This document shows, one piece after another, positions 46,096 to 57,599 of a stretch of 64,000 nt of DNA. Position numbers and translations under genes: made by a program. The notes under the pieces were generated by a model that saw only the letters and a program-made list of their open reading frames with translations, did not search any database and had not been told where the DNA came from. The stretch's first letter is position 1; every line of letters starts with the position of its first letter. The stretch is from NCBI GenBank assembly GCA_029378245.1, contig JARKIF010000035.1, positions 186,001-250,000 on the forward strand, read 5' to 3'. The stretch is from Roridomyces roridus. Its lineage: Eukaryota > Basidiomycota > Agaricomycetes > Agaricales > Mycenaceae.

Positions 46096-49000
46096 CTAAA
46101 CTCCAGCCATCCTCTCGAGTATCGCAAACTCCTCCGATCCAGACGCCTTGCAGAGACCGTAAAATTGGGATGCCGGATCTGCCAACAGGACTGCGGGTCT
46201 AAGAACAGGATTAAGCTCAATTTTATATCCTGCTAGAGCTACTCACCGATCGAACTCGACCACACGGCCTTGGTCCAGGAGCAGGATCTGACATACATAT
46301 GAGACGGATTTGCAAGCGGAGTAGGAGGACAACGTACTCTATCATAGTCAATGACTGTGCGTAGGCGGTGTGCGATGGTGAGAATAGTGCTTTCTTTGAA
46401 CTCGCTGCGGTTAAATGTGAGACCGAAGTAACCCTGACAAATTCAACCACTGACTGGCGGATAGTTCTCCCAATGAGCTCGTCAGTGGCATAATCGACGC
46501 TGGAAGAAGTGTGAGCGTGGAGAGGCACAAAGCCTCACTTTTACGATACCTCGCTGTGGCCTAGAGAAAGAGTCAACCGGAATGCACGAACCCTGAGTAA
46601 GTCAACGCACCTCGTCCATGACAAGCACCCTCGACCGCTTCAATATCGCGCGAGCCATGCAGAGCAACTGTTTCTCTCTACACAATGAGAACCACCGATC
46701 AACGGGATAAACCCACTCACCCAGTTGAAAGATTCTCCCCTCCCTCCGAAATCACCGAGTCCAAATTTCGGAAGACATTTTCATTGACGGCATCGCTGTT
46801 CTCCACCGGGGAACCGTCTGCCGGTATGAGATGCACTCGGTGCAGTGCCTCGAACTGTCCAAGGTGAGACATTGTCAACCCAACATCACGATAACATACG
46901 ATATCGGCGTCCTGATACTCGTCAAACACATCCAGCGTGGACCTCAAAGTCCCGCTGATAATCGTGGGATCCTCTAAAACAGCCCTTAGTTCACGGAAGA
47001 CGAGATAATGGAGAACTTACGAGGTATGATTGTCAGCTTGCTCCTCAAGTCCGTGAGCCTGCTAGCGATATCAATTCCGTCCACAAGGATTCGGCCCTCC
47101 GTAGCCTCGACGAAGCGGAAGAATGAAAGAGCGAGCGTGCTTTTGCCAGAGCCTAGAGCAATCAATATGGTCCACGGTGTACGAATTGAGCGCACCTGTT
47201 CTGCCGAGGATGCCAATCTACAGAACCGTATGGATCAGGTAATGGATTTGATATAGTATGCAGCACATACTTTTTCTCCCGGGTTCACCCGGAAGGTCAC
47301 ATTATGCAAAACGTCAGGTAAATCCGGCTTTTGAAACAACGTTAACCCAGGTATGACAAGCAAAATATTGAACCCACAGCGTAGCGAATGACCAGATTCT
47401 CGCATTCGATGCCTCCATGCTCCGGCCACGACGAACCCGGTCGAGGCTCGACGAACTCGGCGGCTTCTCTGTCCAAATCAGAATACTCCTTGACTCGCTC
47501 CAGTCCAACCTGGGCCGTAGATGTTAGAAGAGGTCCACCAATTCTGACACGACTTCACCATCGCTTGCTCGAGGCTCACGAACGTCCGGAGCTAAGGTCC
47601 AATGAGAAGACGTCGCTACAACCTAATTCGATGGACGCACCGCAATATTCAAGTCATAGGTCAACTTTGTTACTCGGGTTTCAGCTTCATTGAGCTCCAC
47701 AAACCAACCCACACACCGTATTGGCGAACGCAAGAACAAACCCAGCCACTGCGGCTGATATATTTCTGTTGAGAACCGCGCTGAGAGCGATCAGCGCCAT
47801 AACAACGCTCGAAAGGCCCGACATTCGAATCTTCAGTCCGGTTTTAAGTGAATCTCTAACCTGGGCAGCGATGCACATACCGTGAGCCAGCGGTTGACAC
47901 CGTAGGTCCAGTATCCCGGAGCCATGTTCTGCGTGGGACCGCATCAAAAACAAAATGGATGGCGAGTGGAGAGAGCATACCGTATCCACGTTCCGCATCA
48001 TATCTCGCAGGAACTTGGAAGACGCTCCGAAGGAGCGCAAAATTGCCACGCCAGCGATGGTTTCGGAATACATCGAGTACAATGGGGAACGGGTCTGCTT
48101 CACGTCAATCTTAGGACTGGGTGGGTTGGATGGGACGTACCACTGAGTCTGAAAGAGTCGATGAACAATCTGGAATTGCGGGGAGAGAGACACGTACCGA
48201 TCCTTCTCATGTCCCGGGATGTCTGACCGTAAATCTTTGCGACTGAAAAAGGTGCTTGTCAGATGACGGATTTCAAGAATTCAAAGCCCACTTTGATAAT
48301 AGACTGCTGCAATCAAGACCGTGGCCATAACAAATAGAGGCCCGCCGACGAAGCTGACTGTAACGATGGTGGTCTGAAACGGTCAGTGCGAGACCCTCTT
48401 CTGCACGAAAAGACGTACTATCGTGGCAACAAATCGAACGCCAGCAGTTCCAAAGTTCTCAGACAGGTTGCTGTCGATACCTAATTATAATTATATTTCA
48501 GCACCCCACAGGCCAGGCATGAGACTGCAACCAACCTTCAAAATCCTTGCCGAACCTATTGAGCAGCCGACCGCGCGAAACGGTATCGTGGAAACGAATC
48601 TGCGCGAACAGGATTGCCTCCAGGAGCTCTGCAAATGGATGGGTTGATTGGAGCCTATCTTTGCCGACAGCAGCAAGGCACTTACTCTTGTGAAGAATGG
48701 TCGAGGCATTGATCGACCCATAATCTAGCACCGTGAACCCAAAAATGAGGACCGGCGGAAAGAGGTCACTCACATAATACGAAGGATCGAAATGTGGTTA
48801 TAACCAAGCCTGTATAAAGTCAACTCTGAGACCATCCAGCGATTAGACACCTCTTACCGGCAGAGATAATCTGCGAGATTCCCATCAGCAACTCTCCAAG
48901 TTCAATCAAGCGACCGAGACGTACCGCCGTGTAAATGCCAAGATAATACACCGCATCACGATCATTCTCTCCTCTCGACCAATAACTGAGCCACCCGTTC

Positions 49001-52000
49001 TCCATAACGGGCGACAAAGCAGCCACCGTGAACATCGAGCAGAAAAGAACCCAATACCACCTCGAACCGCACGCACCGATATACGCCATCCAAACGTCCC
49101 AAGCTACACGCCCCACAGCGCGTTTTTCCTCCTCAAAGAACTTGCGTGGCGCTTTTTTGACTTTCTCGGCCCCAGCCGACTTGCCTTCGTCGATCGTATC
49201 AACGGCGGCTGCTTCTGTTTTGTCTTGGTCCGTCGATGTATCTGTAGACTGTACCAAACTGCCCATAACGCCCGAGACCTTGAAAGCATCTTGTGTGCCT
49301 TGGAAACGCACTCGGCCGTTGTCGAGGGTGACGATATAAGCGGCGCCGGGCACACAGAGTTGGACGTGGTGCGAGACGAGGATGACAGTGCGACCACGCA
49401 TCAGATCGCCTTTGAGGCAGCGCTGGTAGAGGTGTCTGGCGGTGTGGGCGTCGACTGGGCGGAGCGTGATTGACGGAAATGTGGCAGTAGAATGGAAACG
49501 TACCAGCCGAAAGGACGTCGTCCAAAAGCAGAATCGAGGCGCGAGAATCTGCCCGACAGCGGTTAACGCGATATTCCCTGGGAGACAAAGGTTACCCACA
49601 GACAGCACGGGCGAGGCAAACTAGAAATCAGATCAGAAAATGAGAAACAGGGCGGGGAGGCAAAGTTCACCTCGACTTCTCTGGCCACCGGACAGATTGA
49701 CCTATACAAGCGTCAGAAATCTCGAACCCGATGTGCGTGCCGTGTTACCCCATGCTCCCCAATCTCACTCTCGTCCCCATCTTCGAGAATGTCCAAATCA
49801 GGGTTCAACGCGCAGGCCTAACAGCCGAAGATGAGGAATGACCCCAATAAGTAGCCCGCCGTACCTCCAAAGTCGCCTGATACCGGGCCTCGTCGTACGG
49901 CAAATTGAATAAAATGTTCTCTGCAGCTCTTTAGTTTCGCTGAATGTGAGATAGGGAAGAACGATACCTTTGATAGATGCATTTCGCAGCCACGCAGTCT
50001 AGGCATTGAGCATGCAGTGTTGATAATAACGTGGAGGAAAAGTGTGACTCACCTGCGGAACGTACGCAGTCATTCCCTGGACGACCCATTCCTCTTTGCT
50101 CGCAAGGACACCGGCAAAGGAAGCCAAGGAATTTGGCGGTGACCGCGGGCACATCATCTGCCCACTCAGCACATCCGCCTCGCCCAGCAGCGCTTGAATT
50201 CGATTTCAAGTCACTACACAGTAATTGTTGGAAGGACTCGTTCGACTCACCGAGAAGTAACAGAGTCTTGCCCGACCCAAGTGCGCCGCAAATTAACGAC
50301 AACTCCCCAGGAGGGAATTTGAGCGTCAAATCGATGAGTACGAACTTTTGACGTGGCGTTGAGCTTGCAGAAGCAGAAGCAGATCCGGCGGATGCAGCGC
50401 GCGGCCAGGTGACGGTACAGGATTGAAACGCAACGACATGGGATTGAGATTCAAGAGATGGCACAGGTGTGACTTCTGGTGCGTCTAAATACTGTTGTGT
50501 CCCATTCAGTTTCAGTGTGGGGTGAAGTAGATGTAACTGCTTACCTTTTCGATCCGTCGTAAAGAGACGATACTCTGGAGCAAGTTGATGAACGTTTCCG
50601 GAATGGCGGTCAGCGCGTATTTGAGTTCGTTGAACACTAAAAAGGCATCCATTGCTTGTCAACCAAGTGCAGAAGGAACACACCAATGATCTGTTCGAGT
50701 AGCACCTTCACGTCGAGCAACATGTCGGAAAATATGAACAACGCACCGAAGTAAACGCAATAGACGGCGTCAGCTGTTCCCCGCGCACCACCGTGAAATG
50801 GTAGAAACCGACCAAAGTGACGATCATGGGCGTCGCATCCCTGAGTGCCCGACCCGTCAGTAAAACTATGTGAGTAGGGACTGGAACGCACCAAAGCCCC
50901 GACAGCAGCGCCTCGATTATATACGTGAGCCGCTGATACTTGAGCTCGCGCTCACGGATCGTCATAACACGCTTCTCGTAGCTGCGTTCCCAGGCCATGA
51001 ACTACATATGCCACGGTTGGTCAGCAAAGATAACATCTATGCAGAGGGAAAGCACACCTTGAGCATACGGATCGCACCGAGGACCTCGTTTATAAGCGCA
51101 ACCCGCTCATCCCTCGCCTTCATCAAGTTCTGCTGCGCACCTTGGACGGCCTTACCCGCGTAATGGTTTAGCGGGAGGAGGATCAGCGCCGCTGCGAGCC
51201 CAAAGAAGGCCGAGACGCCGAGGAGGTGGTATAGGAAGACAGTCCCGACGGTAAGCTCAATAGGCACGTCTGCGGTTCGTTTCACTGATGACGAACAAAG
51301 ATGAAACGACAAGGACGAACCGATGACAGTGAAGAGGTAGCGGCTGAACTTGCTGACACGGTCGACGTCGGTTGTCCTGTGAGATGTCAACGATGTGAAT
51401 CCACGCCCGCGGGGTACGCACATGAGAGTCATAACCTGCGCTTTTGAAGAAAATTCGGCAGAAGAGTCGCCCCCCTCTCCAGTTGACGCAACGTCCTTGC
51501 GGACAAGCGTCTTGGCAAAGAGGACGGTGTTGAGTTGCGTGCGAACGCGTGCTTGGAGTGTCGTGGTCGACAAGGACCACAGTTGGGCAGTCACTGCGAA
51601 AACACTCAGCACCAATTAAAAGAACGAAAAATGAGAAGCAACACACGCGTGAACAGCCCGAAATTGGCACTAAACAGACAAACAACCCACACCAGGCCCC
51701 ACCTGATCTGCGAGCGCTCCTCGTCCGCCTCCAAGTACTTGAGCACCCGACTCATAAAGAAGGGAGGGAGATAGAACGCCAGGCCCGCAACCAAGGAGTA
51801 CAGCATGAGCGCACCCAGTGCGGCTTTGTTGACGGAGATGAGCTGATAGGCCAAGGCCCATCCGGCGCCGATCTTGGGACGCCATCGAGTGGCTGCTTGC
51901 CACGCCCGCACGGCCGCGTATTGAGTCGTGGCGCGCATGTCCGCAGTGAGGATCGGAAGGTCGCCGATTTCGAGGCTGGCTGAGGTATTCCCTAGCATGA

Positions 52001-52809
52001 CGACCTTGGTAGAGTAGGAGAAGAAGAGAAAACTCCAGATTGAGGCATCTATCAGATGCGTTAGATGCGCAGATTGAAGACAAAGACGAATACCGTAGAC
52101 TCCTGTAACGTTGTTCTCGTCGGTGTTTGTGATGGCATCGGCGGTCTTTTTGGAGTAGATTGCAGAGGGAGGGTAATGAAGCCTTGGTCCGCGAGGAGTC
52201 GTCAAAAAGATGGAGAATATGGCCGCGTACAGGGATAGCGAGGCGGAATCCAGGTACCACAAGACGTCATTGTTCGCAATAGAAGAGTCGCCCACAGGTA
52301 GCATCATGGTGAATCCCATAAAGACCACAGCAAAGAAAGTGAGCGAAGTGAGATGCCACACAAATTCTGCGTGCCGCTCGACGGTTTTGCGGCGCACAGA
52401 TCGGAGGGTGAGGAATAAGAGATAGATGGAGACACAGCTTTGGAGGATATCGGCAACGCTGTCGGTTCCGAGGAATAGCGTCGCGGTTTTCACCACCACG
52501 AGGAAAGATAGCAGCATGCTGGCGAAGATCTTTCTAAGCCTGACCTATGCTGCTGTGAGATTTAGGGGCACGCAGAGAACAGTTCACACCAACCCTGATC
52601 CAAAAACTTTCTTCGTCAATGGGATATCCGTCTATGAGATCCTCCGGCGAGGTCACGTCGAAAAAATCGACGACTGGGTCGTCATCCGACTCGTCCGAAG
52701 GTAGCCTGATTTTGCCTTCGGACGGAATGCGATTGAGAATGAGGAGAGCGGCGCTGAAGAGAGCGAAGGATGCAAGGACGATGGAGCCCTCCGCTTGGTA
52801 GGGGAGCAT
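46096..52809 (-). CDS. Full-length ABC transporter, ABCC/MRP type
   Basis: An ATP-driven exporter, probably of the vacuolar or plasma membrane, like fungal Ybt1/Bpt1-type proteins. It starts [20 protein letters not shown] at 52809 and ends ERMAGV with TAG at 46096. N-terminal membrane segments (52530-51700) are followed by TMD1 (to about 50600). NBD1 has Walker A GALGSGKT (about 50260-50290), signature NLSGGQ (49680-49701), Walker [13 protein letters not shown] and an H-loop [11 protein letters not shown]2 lies at about 49150-47650. NBD2 has a Walker A GSGKSTL built across an intron near 47160, [17 protein letters not shown] near 46720, MDE Walker B and [13 protein letters not shown]. The end [20 protein letters not shown] is typical of the subfamily. 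More than twenty introns of about 50 bases keep the frame where I checked. Substrate unknown. Confidence 0.85.
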
Positions 52810-53049
52810 AGTCGTCTGCCAGCTGCGCAGGTTGGCGTCAAGAGCAAAAGAGGGAATGAATGATGATTGTCAGAATGATGCGCATAGCCCCGCGATCGGC
52901 AATTCGTATCCCCGACGGCAGCAGGAACCCAATTGGTCTTATGTACACTGTACCAGTTGACGACCAACTCGGTTTCTTATACAGTTGCAACATATTGTTC
53001 TATCGCGCCCAAAGCTAGGGACAAAGGTTCAAGGTTTGAAGGCCAATCA

Positions 53050-53430
53050 ATGGAATTTGATCCGACAATGCACCGCCTTGGATCACGACTTGCTTCTGCC
53101 CACCATTGCATAAATTTTGCCTTCGCATTGCCTCGACCGCCGGAGCTTGAGCGTCTCATCTTTGATTACGCGGCCGTGCAAGACCCCACACAGGTCCCAA
53201 GCCTCCTTCGCGTCGCTCGCTTTGACGGACATGCCCCCCGAGGTGCTCGCAAGTCTTCTGGACTCCTGTTCGGGAATCACGGCTCTGTACCCCGGAGTAG
53301 ACAACACTACCCAGGGGTGGATGAAATCTGGATTCCTGCCGAGGAGTTCATTGAGAAAAAACGGAGGTCGGAGGTGCGTCCTATTCTCGATTTTCTTTGT
53401 ACGTTTTGGGGCTCAATAGAGTTATTGTAG
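53050..53430 (+). pseudogene. F-box-like gene remnant
   Basis: PPELERLIFDYAAVQDPTQV and SLLRVAR are followed in another frame by DMPPEVLASLLDSCSGITALY and then directly by the family's C-terminal part (VDEIWIPAEEFIEKKRR). The middle of the gene is deleted and the frames do not join. Third representative of the family in this window. The next 370 bases hold nothing I recognise. Confidence 0.6.
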
Positions 53431-53802
53431 AGCATGAGTATCTCTTGTCGTGAGCCAGTAGCTGTGAGTCCGGATAAATATGCCCGTTCGTACAAACCCC
53501 ATCGTGGGTTGCTCGAAGGCGGTCCTAAAACCACTGGTTTCATCACTGTGGCTTCTACATAGAAGACGGAATCCAAGTCAGGTGGGCTGTGTTATTTGAA
53601 GATTCCGTAACAAAGCTGTCAAGTTCTACAGCATCCAGCACGCCTCATATTTCCAAGTTCTAGAGGACATTCCCGTTTCCCCGCCCTCCTCTGACCACTT
53701 GTCGTGAACATGGCTGCTATCGAAACTGTGTCGGTCCCTTTCAGGTATGGGAAGTCTTTAAGGCCTCGAGTCATTCATGATCTTTGCTTCAGGTCCACCC
53801 AG

Positions 53803-55884
53803 ATGTTCTCAGAAAGCAGCCGCTTTGGTATTCGGGGCTCGCACTTTACCAATGTGTCGGGTGATATAAATATACATCCACCGGTGCAAGGGAGCCCTGG
53901 TGAGCCCATTCGTTCAACTCCAAATATAGATACTGATTGTGTCCGACGGCAGGGTCACCGCCGCTGGTATGCGAACAAGCAATTGACCTCTTTCTGCTCT
54001 AATCTCTCCACAGAACAATCGCTGTCCAATGCCCCCGAGTATGGCGGAGGGAGAAGACGATGACTACTCGGATTGCGAAAGCTACTGCACCCAATTACTC
54101 CGTCGAGGCCGAGGATACCCGTTGTATGTTCCGGAGCCTCGGAGCAATTTGCCCGCGGAATATCAACGTTGTGGGGTTTCCATCGGAGACGTCGGAAGAA
54201 TCACGGACGATGGAGTCTTTGATTTCTTCTTCAATATCTACCTCCCCTCAAGCCATCCAATCAACTCTGTCGGCGTTCCAGACAAGTTCAACCCACTGGA
54301 ACTGTATGAGGCTGTTGACTTGACTCGGCTACATAGCTCCAAAAAATATGTGTCCACACTCCTTCCTCTGTGCGGAGTCTCGATCCGAGATGTTCTGAGA
54401 GGTACGCATGTGAATTCTGACCATGCGCTTCAAATTTGACACCGATATTCTCCAGTGGTTTCAAAGGTCTCGAGTTCGATTGTAATGGGCCGACTGGCGC
54501 AGTTCTAGCCCTTCCCTTTGGATCACAGATCGTGAAACTGGAAAACCTGGCAGCCATACTTGAATATATCCGCCAAAATGCCGCGAGCTGGTACGAATAT
54601 GTTAGAAGTCCGACTGGGAGGGGCCGCCCGCTTTCAAACGGCGCTTTGTATCTCATCACTGGATGGGAAAAAACTCGTGTCTGGGGCATGGCTTCTTTCC
54701 GGGACCTGGCGACTCATTCCTACCCTTTTGGAGCCTTATTCGAACCCGACATTGATGCCATTCCGGGTGCGGAACACTGCAACTACTCTTGGACGGCGTC
54801 TGGATCTGCTGAAACGAAGAGTCTTGAACCCATAAATTTTTCTGTCGGCGAATACACGCCGCTCAACCAGACAGTCTTCGTCCAAGGCTTCTCCATTTCA
54901 CTCGGAACGACCATATGGGAGAAGTTTTGAAGCATGTGAATGTCCTTCCAATCGTGCAGTCCAAGTCGGGACGTTGTGGCAAGGAGTCTATGCCAGATAT
55001 GCCCCTGTACTCCTCCACTTCGGCGATGCTTTTTGGAGGTTTTGGATTCGGGGGAGGGACACACAACTCTGGCGAAAGTGCGGCCCCGATTACAATTTCC
55101 GAGTTCCCGCCAGTCAAAAAGGTGGTTCCCGTTCGCAAAATGGATATGCACATTACAATTCCGCAGCTCGTCCGACCGTCCCAAATCATCAATGACTACA
55201 TTCTCGGAAAGGTCTGCATTCCACATGTATTCGCAGGAAGCTGAAACTGTGTGTGTTCAGTGTCCCGATGCCGCAGTTGTCGTGAGCCACGACCGCGACC
55301 TGGAGCCCCATGCTTGACAGTGTGAGTTGAATTTGGCAACTCATACTATCTTAACTCCCTCATGTGTCTAGGATGTTGCGACTGTTGTCTCCATGTATGA
55401 CGCCCTCCAGAACTTGACGGTGGTGGAGAGCGATGGTTTGGCCACCGTTATCCATCCTCCAAACATCAAAAGTGTGGGGCCAACCAACAACCTCGACCGT
55501 CTGCCTTTGTCACCGCAACCTCGGGTTCAACACAGATTCCAATTGAACAGCCTATCAATAGAGCATGGATGGCGTGTTGAGTTCTCTGAGTTTGCATCTG
55601 GCTTGCCAGACCAAATTCAATGGACAGCCACTGCTCGTGGTGGGTCCTTCTGTTTTTCAGGCTAGTTTTCAACTGCCCTTAACTCGTTTGTCTTAGTGAA
55701 CGGTACATCAGTTGGTCAGGGCGCAGGCAATGCCAGATGGAGCGCTAGGGAAGAAGCTGCCCGACGGGGCGTAACACGGATACTAAGCGGTTCTTTGCCG
55801 TCGCAAGGGGTGCTGGGTTGGGAATCGGGTCAGAACACATCCGCGGTGCCCCACGCCAAAGACTTGGCCCCAACCACTGTGTAG
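53803..55884 (+). CDS. Agaricomycete-specific protein with C-terminal dsRNA-binding motif (possibly frameshifted)
   Basis: It starts MFSESSRFGIRGSHFTNVSG at 53803, a head I know from many mushroom proteins. Blocks follow: RRGRGYPLYVPEP, CGVSIGDVGRITDDGVFDFF, GFKGLEFDCNGPTGAVLALP, ASWYEYV, LYLITGWEKTRVWGMASF, TVFVQGFSISLGTTIW, YSSTSAMLFGGFGFGGG, RPSQIINDYILGK and VVVSHDRD, the usual order for this uncharacterised family. The last two exons (about 55375-55660 and 55698-55884) encode a double-stranded-RNA-binding-type fold: LNSLSIEHGWRVEF, WTATARVNGTSVGQGAGNAR, EEAARRGVTRIL, split by one intron (GTGGGT..TTAG). Two joints, near 54400-54460 and 55300, do not keep frame with canonical introns, so small indels or missed splice sites are likely. 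Confidence 0.6.
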
Positions 55885-56459
55885 CACAGACTCACGTTCT
55901 ATGCATTTACCTATGTCCTGCATTTGCCGCTATGTGCATATACGTAGCATGAATTGTCTTCTCAGCTTACGAGCAGTTGTTCAAAACTCTCCAGCGAGAT
56001 AAAGGAAGAAGGCTATACCGCTGGGCACACACGTCGATTCACGAGTGCAACCTTTGTGCCCTGTGGTTATACCAAAATCTACCAAAATCTACTGGACCGA
56101 TTTTGACTGGGGTTAAATATCGAATCGCCGGGTTATCGTGTGCACAGAAAAGGAAAAAAAAGGAGAAAAAATTGAACATGCTCATGGCCATTGTGGGGGT
56201 CGAACCTAAGACCTTAGTATGTATACCCATGGGTGGTGTGCGGGGTGTACTTCGTCCAACGCGCCCCAGTCCAACACACCGAAGCCAACCCAACACGCCC
56301 AAAACGCACCTAACATGCCCACCTCGTAGATTTCACGTATCTCAGACCCTTAACTAAGTAGTACATAGTACTGCAGTACTGGTAGTACCGCTGCATAGCC
56401 CTTATGGCCAGGTACAGCGTAATAGAGCTCAAGCTCAAGCTCAAGTTCAAGTACTAGGG
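55885..56459. other. Intergenic
   Basis: It contains a B-box-like GGTTCGACCCCC on the minus strand near 56195-56206 and an (AGCTCA)n-type microsatellite at about 56426-56452. No gene seen. Confidence 0.4.
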
Positions 56460-56566
56460 GTAGGTGATCACGATCGACGGCGACTCATCACTCACTCTCA
56501 TTCAGCGCCAGACCTCAAATAAAAAAGGGCCCAATGTTGGGCCAAAAGAACCTCAACAACGCGGCA

Positions 56567-56623
56567 TGCCCTCGAAGGGAATCGAACCCTCACAAGTACC
56601 GGTACCCAACGGTCAACGAAGGC
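56567..56623 (-). pseudogene. tRNA-like element, centrally deleted
   Basis: The minus strand reads GCCTTCG, TTGACC.., then a T-arm GAGGG TTCGATT CCCTT and CGAGGGC, an acceptor-like stem with six or seven pairs. The second half of the D-arm and the anticodon-side hairpin of the units at 61 kb are missing (57 bases against 88-94). A T6 run lies 40 bases downstream. An isolated D-arm half of another unit is at 56460-56486. Confidence 0.5.
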
Positions 56624-57072
56624 TTCCCCGATCCCTCTTCAACCTGTCTTGCTCATACTGATACTCATTTACTGTTTTCAATTTGTTTTTCAAGAACCCG
56701 TATACACAAATTGTTCGTACGGACTCGACGCAGGCCTACGGCTACGCAAAGCCACACACTTAGACTACGTCCGTCCAACTCGACTCGAGGCGCCGGTCTC
56801 GCCGCCCCAAAGTTCAATTCCACCAACTCGGGTGGCAGGAAAGGCACTCCGAGTCGGCCTCCGTAAATCCACGCGGCCGTAACACCTCCACAGAACCTTG
56901 CTTATTTCTTTCTACCACAGCGGCCGTAAAGCTAACTATCCCTCCCCAGCTCAAATCAAAGGCGTATATTGCACCCAAAAAGAGTCAAAGTACAGAGTAG
57001 ATGGTGCAACTAGTCACGAAATATCCACCAAAAGATTTGAACCCAGACGAACTTCTGAGCCCCGAACCGCAC

Positions 57073-57516
57073 TCAAAGAGTGATGGGAATGCAGTTGATC
57101 GCGATGAGGTTGTTCCACTCGGCAGCGGGAGCGTCGCAGGTGACCGTGGTGCCGCCGCTGCAATATCCCGAGTCAGCCCGAGCGAGGGAGGAAGAAACAG
57201 GATGCTAACCAGTTGTTTCCGATGACAGTGATGGGGGAGCAGCTCAGACCAACGGGGATGTCAAGGCCGTTGAGGAGGATGCCGAGGGGGCCGAGGACAG
57301 CCGCGGCAGCAGCGCTGGTGCTCGAGACGACGCTGGCGCAGCATTGGTCCGAGGTCGGGGGTGGGACCGACGAGATGGTCGTCGTCGGCGGGTTGTTGGG
57401 AATGGCGGCAGCAAGGGTCTGCGGGAGAAGAAAATTAGGCGCTGTAACGGCATGTTCAAAAACGAAGCGCTTGCAATGAGCACCGAGGTGGTGAGGATGG
57501 AGAGCTTGGAAAACAT
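57073..57516 (-). CDS. Class I-type hydrophobin, copy 4
   Basis: Exons 57475-57516, 57210-57418 and 57073-57157 give 111 residues. Exon 1 encodes MFSKLSILTTSVLI. Exon 2 is nine bases longer than in the other copies (IPNNPPTTTISS). Cysteines: DQCC, LSC, NNC, VTC and INC, again six. Its first intron starts GCAAG, not GTACG, so it needs GC-AG splicing; the second starts GTTAGC. It is the most diverged copy, and its upstream region does not share the long duplicated block. The end is INCIPITL. Secreted surface protein. Confidence 0.85.
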
Positions 57517-57589
57517 GTTTGTTTGGAAGAGGGCTTGAACGACTGAGGGTTGTTGTTCGAGTGAAGAAAGTGAGAGTGGATAGCAGGGT

Positions 57590-57596
57590 TTTTATA
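57590..57596 (-). promoter_or_regulatory. TATA box of hydrophobin copy 4
   Basis: TATAAAA on the minus strand, 74 bases upstream of the start codon. Confidence 0.6.
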
Positions 57597-57599
57597 TGG

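Noticed and set aside
1..52809. Synthetase plus ABC transporter as one biosynthetic cluster
   Set aside because: They are about 43 kb apart with unrelated genes, pseudogenes and transposons between, and no tailoring enzymes were seen.
56426..56452. AGCTCA tandem repeat as a regulatory element
   Set aside because: Short ordinary microsatellite with no linked gene.
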